Of a DNA stretch of 39,295 nt, positions 21,912 through 31,190 are shown piece by piece (positions within the stretch are counted from its first letter, which is position 1; every line of letters starts with the position of its first letter). Made by a program: the position numbers and the translations under genes. Origin of the DNA: a virus; the IMG/VR virus record IMGVR_UViG_3300044971_001777, positions 1-39,295 of that record. One strand, given 5' to 3'. The notes under the pieces are model-generated. The model was not told the DNA's origin and ran no database searches. It saw only the letters and a list, made by a program, of their open reading frames with translations.

Positions 21912-23924
21912 TTAAATGTCAGCATCTGGTTTTATTCTACACGCAGTATTTAAAGTGGTTTCCCATGCAGCTGATGTTATTTTGTGATCTATTTTTGTAA
22001 CAACAAAGGCAACCTTACCAACATATCTCGATGGAACAAGTGATGTATCTATAACATCACCGAATCTCCATCCACTTATTCCATCTATCGTTATACTAAG
22101 ATTTATGGGGTATAATGCCTGATTTAACCAGTGTGCCTTTTCACCACCGGCGCCACCTGATTTTTTATATTTCTGCAAATTACCTCTAAATGCCTCACAC
22201 CAAGCATTATTGAATCCAGTTGCTGAAAAGTTCTCCGTTGCCGTAGTCATGTCTTTAAGTGCTTCCTCCGCCTTACCGCCAGCAGGTGCTCCTGCCTGAA
22301 CTTCAACATTGGCAACACCTTTTCCTCTTTGTTGAACATAAGCTGCGGTTGCCATTGCAGAAGGTGGCTTACAAGTTATAGATACATTACGAATAAGTGG
22401 TCTAAATATACTCGCATCAAATCTAACAGGTTTAACATTATCAGTATACTTTTTTGATAAATTACTATCTTCTATGGATAAAATGGCTTTATCAATCTTA
22501 CCACCAACAGATGCATCAAAACTATTTGGATTTTCACATAAAACCGCAGTTATTTGATATATGTCACCTGTTGCATAATTTATTCTTTTAGTCATTGTTT
22601 CAAAAAACTTTGTTATATTTTTGAATGGTATATTTGCAGTCTGTTCATCTGTGAATTGTTTGTATGTTTCTTTTAGATAATTTGTTCCAAGTAATATTCT
22701 ACTTATATTTACACCATCTTCATTTAGTTTTTTTCCAGCAATTTGTGAATATTCTGGAGCCAAATCACCATATACACCCATTGTTTCATCTGGAAATATA
22801 ACATCAACTGGATATGCAGATTTTACATCTGCATTATATGCAGTCTGATTACCGTCCACTTGCATTTTATATGCAGCGCTCAAAGCTGTGGTTCCGGAGT
22901 TCTTTTCGTACTTTTGAATAACTGTATTACCGTATTCAACCAATCTTTCCACAGATGTATACCAAAATGTTTGAACCGGAGCACCGGATCCTCCACTTGC
23001 TCCACCGCCACCACTTCCACCTGATCCACCAGCTTCATCTTCGGTTGGTGATGTTTCTTGAAATGGCAATCCAATAGCAACATAATCAAAAAGTTTACTG
23101 ACTGTGTTATCCTTTGGGAAATATTTTAATTCACCAGCTTTTGTTGCTTGCCAATCTAATTTCTTACCACCACCACTACCTCCACTTTCTCCTCCGCCAC
23201 CAGTTGCACCTGATCCACCCGATGTTGCGGCTGCAATATCTGCATCAAAAACAGATGCAAGGTTTGTGCCTTTTATCGGAACTTCTGTTGGATCAGTTAC
23301 TGGTGGTGCCTCACCGTCTGGCTCTGTGGATTGATCACCAGATGCACCAAGTGCTATTGTTGCAGCGGACACAATCGAACAATCTGCACTTAATGATAAG
23401 TCAGAATTGAATGACCAATTAAAATCATAAACAATTCCTTTGAATCCTTGTCTATTAGCAGCTGTTGATCCCGCACTCCAACCCCAAGCAACACTAACTT
23501 CAGCTCCAGGATTAAAAAATGCAGTCTCTACTCCACCAACGCTAAACCCACCTGCAGATAATGACGGATAACAAACAAAACTAAATTTTCCTTTTAATAA
23601 AGATCCAAGTGTCCCTTCATTGCTTATATCAATAGATTGCAATAATGGTTTTTTTGGAACATTTCTCGCGGCACTATAAAGAGTCAAATCACCTTTTGCA
23701 TTTGACATTATTTTTGTTCCTGGTAAACCTAAACTAGCACCTTTACCAGAAACTCTACCCCAAGGAACCTTTGCATAGGACCAAACAACATTTTTAGGAA
23801 ATGGTTTACCAACGCCTCGTACTTTTGCACCGTGATACTGTGCTCTACGAGATAATTCTCCTGTAATAATTCCATCTGCATTGTGATAAAACGGATTTTC
23901 ATAACCACTACCAAAATCAGGCAT
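21912..23924 (-). CDS. Baseplate hub-like tail protein
   Basis: A 670-aa structural protein. NPGAEVSVAWGWS (about 139-151) matches the PGxEVxVxxGW strand of the gp27/gpD-type hub barrel, and the region around it is beta-rich. Two Gly/Ser-rich linkers (about 236-254 and 300-318) separate the N-terminal barrel from a C-terminal domain. Near the C-terminus GWRFGDVIDTSLVPSRYVG and the following VAFVVTKIDHKI form a second beta unit of the kind seen in hub barrels. It overlaps the LysM gene stop (TAATG at 23924) and precedes the 218-aa gene by 9 bp. Together with the LysM protein it probably forms the central baseplate hub; the exact T4 counterpart is uncertain. Confidence 0.65.
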   Translation of the reverse strand: MPDFGSGYENPFYHNADGIITGELSRRAQYHGAKVRGVGKPFPKNVVWSYAKVPWGRVSGKGASLGLPGTKIMSNAKGDLTLYSAARNVPKKPLLQSIDISNEGTLGSLLKGKFSFVCYPSLSAGGFSVGGVETAFFNPGAEVSVAWGWSAGSTAANRQGFKGIVYDFNWSFNSDLSLSADCSIVSAATIALGASGDQSTEPDGEAPPVTDPTEVPIKGTNLASVFDADIAAATSGGSGATGGGGESGGSGGGKKLDWQATKAGELKYFPKDNTVSKLFDYVAIGLPFQETSPTEDEAGGSGGSGGGGASGGSGAPVQTFWYTSVERLVEYGNTVIQKYEKNSGTTALSAAYKMQVDGNQTAYNADVKSAYPVDVIFPDETMGVYGDLAPEYSQIAGKKLNEDGVNISRILLGTNYLKETYKQFTDEQTANIPFKNITKFFETMTKRINYATGDIYQITAVLCENPNSFDASVGGKIDKAILSIEDSNLSKKYTDNVKPVRFDASIFRPLIRNVSITCKPPSAMATAAYVQQRGKGVANVEVQAGAPAGGKAEEALKDMTTATENFSATGFNNAWCEAFRGNLQKYKKSGGAGGEKAHWLNQALYPINLSITIDGISGWRFGDVIDTSLVPSRYVGKVAFVVTKIDHKITSAAWETTLNTACRIKPDADI

Positions 23925-24262
23925 TAACGATACTCCTTATTATAGTCATATAACAATGAATCTATTCCCGTATAGTCAGTATAGTATGGTATTCTAACTA
24001 TTGTTCCTGGAGGAATTACCATAGTACCCTTTCCCAAATTATTTGATCTAGCAATAACAAACCAAAATGTTTCATCACCATAGTATTCTTTTGCTAATAA
24101 ATCCAATCTATCACCCTCTTGTGATATTATTCGAGTGTCTTCTACTGTATCAAAATTTGGGTATAATATAGACGATAATCTTCTAACTTGTTTTACATTA
24201 CCATCCGATTCTACCTTTCTTGAATTTGGTATAATGTTAGATGTTTCATACCTTGATGGCAT
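23924..24262 (-). CDS. LysM-domain baseplate protein (gpX/gp53-like)
   Basis: A 112-aa protein. A LysM-like module spans about residues 46-95: ISQEGDRLDLLAKEYYGDET (the D-x-L-D-x-L-A-x-x-Y-Y-G-D start), then WFVIARSNNL and a Pro-Gly turn (VIPPGTIVRIP). The same arrangement is found in tail protein X and in the C-terminal part of T4 gp53, where LysM links baseplate parts near the hub. The N-terminal 40 residues are polar and link it to neighbours. It is the first gene of the LysM-hub-218aa unit; its stop and the hub start share TAATG. Confidence 0.8.
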   Translation of the reverse strand: MPSRYETSNIIPNSRKVESDGNVKQVRRLSSILYPNFDTVEDTRIISQEGDRLDLLAKEYYGDETFWFVIARSNNLGKGTMVIPPGTIVRIPYYTDYTGIDSLLYDYNKEYR

Positions 24263-24291
24263 AATTGTCTCCTAATAGACTTTACAAAACA

Positions 24292-24326
24292 ATATGGAGT
24301 GAGAAAAAATTAGTCTCACTCCATAT
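24292..24326 (-). terminator. Hairpin after the giant repeat-protein gene
   Basis: A perfect 13-bp stem (24292-24304 with 24314-24326, core ATGGAGTGAGA) and a 9-base loop, followed in gene orientation by TGTTTTG. It lies 23 bp after the stop at 24349; its upstream arm overlaps an ATATTTAT element. Confidence 0.65.
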
Positions 24327-24332
24327 AAATAT
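24325..24332 (-). promoter_or_regulatory. ATATTTAT element upstream of the LysM-hub operon
   Basis: Reads AAGTATATTTATATGGAG in gene orientation, 62 bp before the ATG at 24262. It overlaps the first arm of the hairpin at 24292-24326, so the hairpin would lie in the 5' leader of any RNA started here. Confidence 0.45.
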
Positions 24333-24348
24333 ACTTTAACTCAAATTA

Positions 24349-27300
24349 TTAACTTCCTCCGCCAGTTCCCCCACCACCTCCGGTTGAACCACCTGTTCCA
24401 CCACTTGATGCTGGTTTAATGATCTCACCATCAATATCTCTTGGTTGGGTTGGATCATCAGCAATAGATTCTAAGTTAGATCCAGCTACACCAGGAACAG
24501 TATTTTCTGGCAAGTATTTAACATTTGAATCATCATCCATACCTGCGTCATCATATGTTCTAAAATAGTTCACCTTACCCTTATCCTTTGGAACAAGACC
24601 ATTTTCAGGACTTCCGCCGGTATCATCATAAAGTGAATACATAATACCTCTAAACTCTGGACGATATACACCAACAGGAGTAAATCCAACACTAACTTGA
24701 ACAGTTTTTGGTAACTGCAATACACCAGGTGAATTTGTATTTAAGTCTGGTTTTCTATCCTCTGGTAGATGTGCAGTTTCCCATGTAGAACCCGCGTTAT
24801 CAAATGTATATGTCAAACTGCTCATAAATCCTGGCATTTTTCTATACAAATGACCAATGTTCAATCGTATCATTGGTCCACGAATATAACCACCCTTTGT
24901 ATATTCAGGAGCAGTCCACGATGCCAAGTAATTTAACTTACGCCAAGTTGCCTTCATTTCATCTCTCGAACCAATATGAACGGTGAAACCAAAGTTTATA
25001 CTTCTTTCATATCCGTCATAAACATATAATGGATCAGCTCTACCCATATATTTTACAGGATTCCACTTAGGACTGTGAGTATCTTGTATACTGTCAAATG
25101 TTGCACGGAAAACTATAATTTCCGCAGGACAATAACCATGACCAGCTAATACAAGACTACTGAAATAAAATTCTATTAAGTCTTCTGTACCAGGAATTGA
25201 TTTATTGAATGCATTTTTCTCATACACTAAATCATGTGTTATATTAAAATTAGCTCTCTTGTAATCAATTATGTTAATTCTATCGCCTCTAAATTCAATA
25301 TTTTTGTCTTTTAATTCTCCAACCGGATAATTTTGGAACTCAGCTGGACCAGTTTTATCATCCACGGGTAAACCAACATTGTTTTGTCTTGATCCGGTAT
25401 AGTTCTTTGTATAAGTTACCGTGTTTAAAAATGGAATATTTCTTTGAGCGCCAACCTTTCCCTGTTTACCAAGACCAAAATAGTCTTCCATATTAAGCGT
25501 ATGGAATCTCATTATTCTTGGATCAGAAACGAATGCCTCTGCACCATTTTGGGTACTACCACTACTTTTCCATTGAACATCGTGTCTAAAATCATTAAAT
25601 GTTCTACTTCTTCCTTGAAGCGATTGACCTAATTTCGGCTTTCCTAATCTCGAATAAGCAACTGTTCTATATTTCTTAATTTTATCAAAATCATCATGTT
25701 GTGGTAAATTTCTTTCAAGTGGAGTACCAGCTCTTATTGAATTAAATTCATTTTTTGCTTCAAGTCTATCGTATAAATTTTCTCTTTTAAATTCAAAAGG
25801 ATTAGACGAAACTAATCTATTTAGATCACCTTGATTTATTGGAATAACACTTGGTGTTATTGGATCAGGATTTCCTGTTTCAGTTACTACTATATTTTCT
25901 CCAGGAACTACTGATAATAAGGTTCTGATTATACCGTATATTGCATTCTGTGTTGTTGTGTAATCTTTTTTTATTTTGTCAGAGTATTTACTTCCAGATA
26001 CATAATTTGCATCATACGGTGCAAAAAATGTTTCTCTCTTAGCAGTATCGAGGTATGCAGGATTTCTATATCTACCAGATAATATAGGACTTGTTGTATA
26101 CATCGTTAAGTATGGGTGTCTTGCTCTTCGTATTTTAGTTCCACCAATACCAAGTGGTGCATTTGGACCACCAAACCAAGTTGATATTCTTGCTATCTTT
26201 GATCGATTGCTAATATCTATACTTGTTGCATTTATGGGTGTAAAAGAATTTGGAAGTAATTCTTTCATCAATCCAATCATTCTACTATAATTGAAAGTAT
26301 TTCCGTCATTTTCTGGTTTTTCCAATGACTTAAAATAGTTTGATGCAGGATCCGGTCTTCTTTCCAATTCACGAGCAATGGTTGTATCACCGTATCTATT
26401 AAGTAATGATGAATCTATTGCACCAAATAAACTATGTCTTGGTATTCTTAATCCAGCAGGAGAACCACCAACATTAACTAACATAGCCAATGGATTGTAT
26501 ATTTGAGTTGGTGATGCACCAAATGATGATGCAGCAGACAAGAAACCGGTAATACCGTTTGCGGGAGCAGTATCTACATTTGGATTCATTAACTGCAGTC
26601 CCACTTGTTTTGCAACAAATAATAAACCTTTTGCAGATAATAAAAATTTACCTATACGGAAAACATCTTGAACTATTCTTTCAGCAGCGGTAACCGCACC
26701 ACCACGAACAAGTCCTTCGTCAAATCCAATACCAAATCCCCATCGTTGTCCTATATCCCTCAAAACATAAGGTTGATCAAAACCAAAATCTTTATTGTAA
26801 GCATCATCTCTTAGATTAAATTTAGTATATTGTAAATCCAAAGGTGATGGTGAATTTCTTGTAATTGCCCATTTTGCCAAATAACCTTTATTTTCGGTTA
26901 CATCATTCATCGTTTTGGCATACGGGTTTCCATAGTAACTTGATTCTGCCTTTACTTTTGAAACAGGAACTTGATTAGTTAATGATGCAAAAACACCACC
27001 AGTTGTCCATGCCTTTTTAACCATAGTTACTGGTGTATATTTTTCTCTATCAGATATAATAATACCACCAGAGTTTCTTGCAGATTCTATGGTATTTCTT
27101 GAAGCAATATCTGTATCGTATGGCAACTCTTGTTTAATTATTGGATAAAGTGTTTCACCAAAAGAGTTCATTTTAACCATGAATCCACGATTTTGTATTG
27201 GTGTATATCCAAAGAAGTTCGTTGCCGGTATATCGTTTATCGGAGATTTATTTTTACCGGATTCAGTTGATAGTGATGAATATCCAGATGATAATTGGGT

Positions 27301-30300
27301 ATTTGCCTTATTATCAAAGAATGTTGTGAATCCACTATCCACCATTGTACTACGCTGAACCGAATCACCATTTGGTATTTGATTTCTTACGATAGGACTT
27401 ATACCAAAATATTTTACATTTGGTGCATCAGACCTACTACCTTTCCAATTATACTTACCAAAATCAGGTGTATAAAAAGATTGATATGGTGACAATAATG
27501 TTGTAAATCCAGAACCAGCTTCATCTGTGATATAGTTTACTTGTGGTGCCTCAGACCTTCCACCATTCCATGCAAAAATACTTGTTTCAGTTTTGTATTT
27601 AGTTTCTAACAATGCTGGGAATAAGTTAAATCCAGCTGCACTTGTATTCACCAAATAATCAACTGATGGAGCATTACTCCTTGCACCTTGAAATGTAAAT
27701 TGTGATATATCAGTTACATATTCTGTGTTTAACGGAGCAGCAAAAGTTGTAAACCCTCCACCTTTTTCATTTGTTAAGAAATTAACAGATGCCGCGGCAT
27801 CTCTGCCACCTTTCCATGTAAATTCACTTTTATCTTCAATATATTCACTTTCAAGTTTTGCCGCCTTTAATGTAAACCCTTTATTGAAACTATCTGGAAA
27901 ATAATTTATAGGAGTAGGTTGATTTCCTTTAAATGTAAATTTTGAAATATCTTTTTTATATTCCGACTCTAATGCCTTTGGAAATTTTGTAAATCCAGGA
28001 GCATTCTCATTTCCAAAGAAATCAACAGTTTTAGCGGCAGCTCTACCACCGTCCCAATCAAATTCAGAAGAATCTTTTATGTATTTAGTATCGTATTTTT
28101 CTGCAAGTCTATGGAATCCTTTTTTACTAAACTTACCTGACAAGTCAAAGTAGTTCACTTCCGGTGCCGCACTTCTTCCACCATCCCAATCAAATTCGGA
28201 TGATTCTTTTATGTACTTCGTATCGTATTTTTCAGCAAGTCTATGGAATCCCTTTTTAGTGAACTTACCACCTATATCAAAGTAATTAACTTCGGGTGCA
28301 CTTGTTCTAAAACCATCCCAATCAAAAACAGAAGACTCGTGAACATACTTGGTATCATATATTTGAGCAAATGTATGGAAACCGATTGTAGTATTTTTAC
28401 CAGTTAAATCGAAATAATTAACTCTTGGTGCATCACTTCTTGAACCGTCCCAATCGAAAATGGAAGATTCGTGTACATATTTGGTATCATATATTTGAGC
28501 AAATGTATGGAATCCAGCATTTGTATTCTTACCAGTAATGTCAAAATAATTTACAAATGGCGCATCTACTCTAAATCCATCCCAATCAAAAATGGAAGAT
28601 TCATGTACATATTTGGTATCGTATAGTTGTGCGAATGTATGGAATCCAGCATTTGTATTCTTACCTGTTATGTCAAAGTAATTTACAAATGGTGCATCAC
28701 TTCTTGAACCGTCCCAATCAAAAATAGAAGATTCTGGAACATACTTTGTATCATATAACTGTGCGAATGTATGGAAACCTATCGTTGTATTTTTACCAGT
28801 AAGGTCAAAGTAATTAACTCTTGGTGCATCCGTTCTAGCACCGTCCCAATCAAAAATGGAAGATTCTGCAATGTACTTTGTATCGTACAATGCAGCAAAT
28901 GAATGGAATCCAACGGTTGTATTTTTTCCAGTAAGGTCAAAGTAATTGACAACTGGTGCAGAAGACCTAGCACCGTCCCAATCAAAAATAGATGCCTCTG
29001 GAATATACTTTGTATCATATAAAGCAGCAAATGAATGGAATCCAACAGTTGTGCTTATAGAAGTCAAATCAAAGTAATTGACAACTGGTGCATCCGTTCT
29101 AGCACCGTCCCAATCAAACACCGATGATTCAGCGATATATTTTGTGTCATATAATTGTGCAAAGGAATGGAAACCAGCAGTTGAATGTAATCCTGATATA
29201 TCAAAATAATTGACAACTGGTGCACTATTTTTATCACCATCCCAATCGAAGATAGATACTTCTGGAATATATTTGGTATCATAGATTTGAGCAAACTTAT
29301 GAAAACCAGCAGTTACATATTGTCCAGATATATCGAAATAATTCGTTTGTGGAGAACCTTCTCTCGAACCATCCCAATCAAATTGTGAAGATTCAGGAAT
29401 ATATTTTGTATCATATATTTGAGCAAACTTATGAAAACCAGCAGTTGTGTACTGACCGGTTATATCAAAGTAATTTGATTCTGGTGAAGATTCTCTTCCA
29501 CCATCCCAATCGAATTGTGAAGAATCTACTATGTATTTTGTATCATATAGTTGTGCAAGTTTATGAAAACCAGAAGTTGTATTTGTATTATTTACATCAA
29601 AGTAATTTACTTCTAAGGCAGCATCGGATTTTCCTGTCCAAGTAAATGCTGAAGAATCTGTTTTATATGCAGTTTCAAATTGTCTTGTGAATGATTTAAA
29701 ACCAACAGTTGCATATTTTTTTCCACCATCAAAGAAATCAACCTCTGGTGTTTTAATGAAACCAAACTTTGAACTGTTTACAACATAACCGCTACTTAAC
29801 GGAGCAGTAAATGTTTTGAAACCAACAGAATTTATATCAGAGATATAATTTACAGATGGTGCTTGAGCGGTTTTTCCAGACCATCCAAATTTTGAATCAG
29901 ATATAAATTTACTATCACCTATTGATTGATTTGCAGTGAAACCATCTGCATTTATATTTGGGAAAAAGTTTACTTCTTGTGTTCCAACTATTGAAAATAA
30001 TGATTTACTCGGATCATCATTTCTGCCAGAAGGATTTGTTCTAACTATATTATCAGCATTATACAAACTCGTATCAACCAACATAGAAGATTGTTGATCA
30101 TATTTTGTTAAATCTGGTTTAATTAAAGGTTCTGTATTTGATAATATAGATACTTGATTGTATGGTTTTGGTTTTGAATCTATGTTAAATAGGGATTCAT
30201 CTTTCAAATGAACACTTGACAAATCACTTAGTAGTGGATTTATTTCAGGTATTGTTATGTAACCATACGGTAAGTTTTCTTTGAAAATATCAGCAGATTG

Positions 30301-31143
30301 TTTTGTTCTGTCTTCACTTAAAACCGTTCTTTGTAATGCAATATCTGGATTTACAATATTGTTTATAGGTGAAAGTAAATCTTTACTTATTATCACAGAT
30401 TCTTTTTGACGGTCAATCGATAATGGCTTTCTATTTATTACAATTTTTGGATTCTGAATGTTATCAGTTGCCTCATTTGTATTCTTAGAAATATTTGGTG
30501 ATTGTTCTTCTCTATCTAATGATAACGGTTGTCTGTTTATATTTACATCTGGATTAGTAATATTATCGGTTGCATCTGAAACATTCTTGTTTATATCAGG
30601 AGTAGTTGATGCCCTTTCAAATGTCTGATTAGGTCTGTTTATTGATATAGAAGATTCATTATTATTAGTACCGGCAATACTCTTATTTATTTCTATTTCC
30701 GATGATGTTAGTCTACTTGTAAATCCAGTTTTTCTAATTTCATTGAATTTTTTAGCAACATCACTTGTTGAAACTGAAACTAAACTTGGTGTGTCAAATT
30801 CAAAATTTGTTGGTGAAAATTCAGACACCGAGTTAATAAGAAGATTCTCTGCTGTCTTTTTTACAATATCATCAAGATTTGTTGAATTTAGTTTACTTTC
30901 TATTGGAGATGTCTTTAATGGTTTTATATCATCCAAATTTGTTTTTTGAAACATATCTGCAAGACTTGTTTGATTAGGTCTTGAAATTTGGGGAGACATT
31001 TGTGCAAGTTTATCTGTGATAGGTTGTAGCGTTGCAAAGTTTTTACTATCAGTTGCCTTAGATGCTTCTGGAGTATTCTTTTCTTTTCCAGAAACTTCGG
31101 AACGATATTTTGATAAATCCGATTTTAAATCTACTAATGACAT
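24349..31143 (-). CDS. Giant repeat-containing tail/baseplate protein (2264 aa)
   Basis: A structural protein of about 250 kDa, downstream of the tape measure. Three regions are visible. (1) A Ser/Asn-rich N-terminus (1-370) with four 34-residue repeats built on INR-x-x-x-x-x-R (about 165-305). (2) About residues 430-1241 hold 19 units, of which twelve (residues 511-1038) are 44-aa copies built on VNYFD, GFH-x-FAQ-x-YDTKYI and FDWDG. (3) A large C-terminal part containing SPKWNPVKYMGRADPLYVYD and GYIRGPMIRLNIG (about 2030-2110), which I associate with baseplate proteins of marine T4-like phages. It ends in a Gly-rich tail. It stands alone between an ATATTTAT element (23 bp upstream of the ATG) and a hairpin. 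A fibre, a whisker or a second length-setting protein are all possible. Confidence 0.7.
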   Translation of the reverse strand: MSLVDLKSDLSKYRSEVSGKEKNTPEASKATDSKNFATLQPITDKLAQMSPQISRPNQTSLADMFQKTNLDDIKPLKTSPIESKLNSTNLDDIVKKTAENLLINSVSEFSPTNFEFDTPSLVSVSTSDVAKKFNEIRKTGFTSRLTSSEIEINKSIAGTNNNESSISINRPNQTFERASTTPDINKNVSDATDNITNPDVNINRQPLSLDREEQSPNISKNTNEATDNIQNPKIVINRKPLSIDRQKESVIISKDLLSPINNIVNPDIALQRTVLSEDRTKQSADIFKENLPYGYITIPEINPLLSDLSSVHLKDESLFNIDSKPKPYNQVSILSNTEPLIKPDLTKYDQQSSMLVDTSLYNADNIVRTNPSGRNDDPSKSLFSIVGTQEVNFFPNINADGFTANQSIGDSKFISDSKFGWSGKTAQAPSVNYISDINSVGFKTFTAPLSSGYVVNSSKFGFIKTPEVDFFDGGKKYATVGFKSFTRQFETAYKTDSSAFTWTGKSDAALEVNYFDVNNTNTTSGFHKLAQLYDTKYIVDSSQFDWDGGRESSPESNYFDITGQYTTAGFHKFAQIYDTKYIPESSQFDWDGSREGSPQTNYFDISGQYVTAGFHKFAQIYDTKYIPEVSIFDWDGDKNSAPVVNYFDISGLHSTAGFHSFAQLYDTKYIAESSVFDWDGARTDAPVVNYFDLTSISTTVGFHSFAALYDTKYIPEASIFDWDGARSSAPVVNYFDLTGKNTTVGFHSFAALYDTKYIAESSIFDWDGARTDAPRVNYFDLTGKNTTIGFHTFAQLYDTKYVPESSIFDWDGSRSDAPFVNYFDITGKNTNAGFHTFAQLYDTKYVHESSIFDWDGFRVDAPFVNYFDITGKNTNAGFHTFAQIYDTKYVHESSIFDWDGSRSDAPRVNYFDLTGKNTTIGFHTFAQIYDTKYVHESSVFDWDGFRTSAPEVNYFDIGGKFTKKGFHRLAEKYDTKYIKESSEFDWDGGRSAAPEVNYFDLSGKFSKKGFHRLAEKYDTKYIKDSSEFDWDGGRAAAKTVDFFGNENAPGFTKFPKALESEYKKDISKFTFKGNQPTPINYFPDSFNKGFTLKAAKLESEYIEDKSEFTWKGGRDAAASVNFLTNEKGGGFTTFAAPLNTEYVTDISQFTFQGARSNAPSVDYLVNTSAAGFNLFPALLETKYKTETSIFAWNGGRSEAPQVNYITDEAGSGFTTLLSPYQSFYTPDFGKYNWKGSRSDAPNVKYFGISPIVRNQIPNGDSVQRSTMVDSGFTTFFDNKANTQLSSGYSSLSTESGKNKSPINDIPATNFFGYTPIQNRGFMVKMNSFGETLYPIIKQELPYDTDIASRNTIESARNSGGIIISDREKYTPVTMVKKAWTTGGVFASLTNQVPVSKVKAESSYYGNPYAKTMNDVTENKGYLAKWAITRNSPSPLDLQYTKFNLRDDAYNKDFGFDQPYVLRDIGQRWGFGIGFDEGLVRGGAVTAAERIVQDVFRIGKFLLSAKGLLFVAKQVGLQLMNPNVDTAPANGITGFLSAASSFGASPTQIYNPLAMLVNVGGSPAGLRIPRHSLFGAIDSSLLNRYGDTTIARELERRPDPASNYFKSLEKPENDGNTFNYSRMIGLMKELLPNSFTPINATSIDISNRSKIARISTWFGGPNAPLGIGGTKIRRARHPYLTMYTTSPILSGRYRNPAYLDTAKRETFFAPYDANYVSGSKYSDKIKKDYTTTQNAIYGIIRTLLSVVPGENIVVTETGNPDPITPSVIPINQGDLNRLVSSNPFEFKRENLYDRLEAKNEFNSIRAGTPLERNLPQHDDFDKIKKYRTVAYSRLGKPKLGQSLQGRSRTFNDFRHDVQWKSSGSTQNGAEAFVSDPRIMRFHTLNMEDYFGLGKQGKVGAQRNIPFLNTVTYTKNYTGSRQNNVGLPVDDKTGPAEFQNYPVGELKDKNIEFRGDRINIIDYKRANFNITHDLVYEKNAFNKSIPGTEDLIEFYFSSLVLAGHGYCPAEIIVFRATFDSIQDTHSPKWNPVKYMGRADPLYVYDGYERSINFGFTVHIGSRDEMKATWRKLNYLASWTAPEYTKGGYIRGPMIRLNIGHLYRKMPGFMSSLTYTFDNAGSTWETAHLPEDRKPDLNTNSPGVLQLPKTVQVSVGFTPVGVYRPEFRGIMYSLYDDTGGSPENGLVPKDKGKVNYFRTYDDAGMDDDSNVKYLPENTVPGVAGSNLESIADDPTQPRDIDGEIIKPASSGGTGGSTGGGGGTGGGS
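27421..29856 (-). repeat. Tandem repeat block encoding 19 units of the giant protein
   Basis: Units are anchored by a G-F pair and a following Y-F or F-W strand. The twelve central units (28030-29613) are exactly 132 bp (44 codons) each. Flanking units at both ends are more diverged and 37-44 codons long. Codon-level differences between the central units indicate old duplication with purifying selection on the protein, plus one recent pair (units 10 and 11). Confidence 0.9.
30240..30650 (-). repeat. N-terminal 34-aa repeats of the giant protein
   Basis: Four tandem copies of a unit of about 34 residues with the pattern INR-x-x-x-x-x-R then I-x-K then I-x-NP-D/K. They are distinct in sequence from the 44-aa repeats. 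Boundaries are approximate. Confidence 0.7.
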
Positions 31144-31166
31144 CTATGACTTTCCTAATTTTACAT

Positions 31167-31174
31167 ATAAATAT
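31167..31174 (-). promoter_or_regulatory. ATATTTAT element upstream of the giant repeat protein
   Basis: Reads GTGTATATTTATATG in gene orientation, 23 bp before the ATG at 31143. Confidence 0.5.
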
Positions 31175-31190
31175 ACACTCTAACGGATTA

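Noticed and set aside
28030-29613. Regular 132-bp repeats that could look like a CRISPR array or satellite DNA
   Set aside because: They are in frame, have no spacer structure, and encode a conserved 44-aa module inside one large gene.
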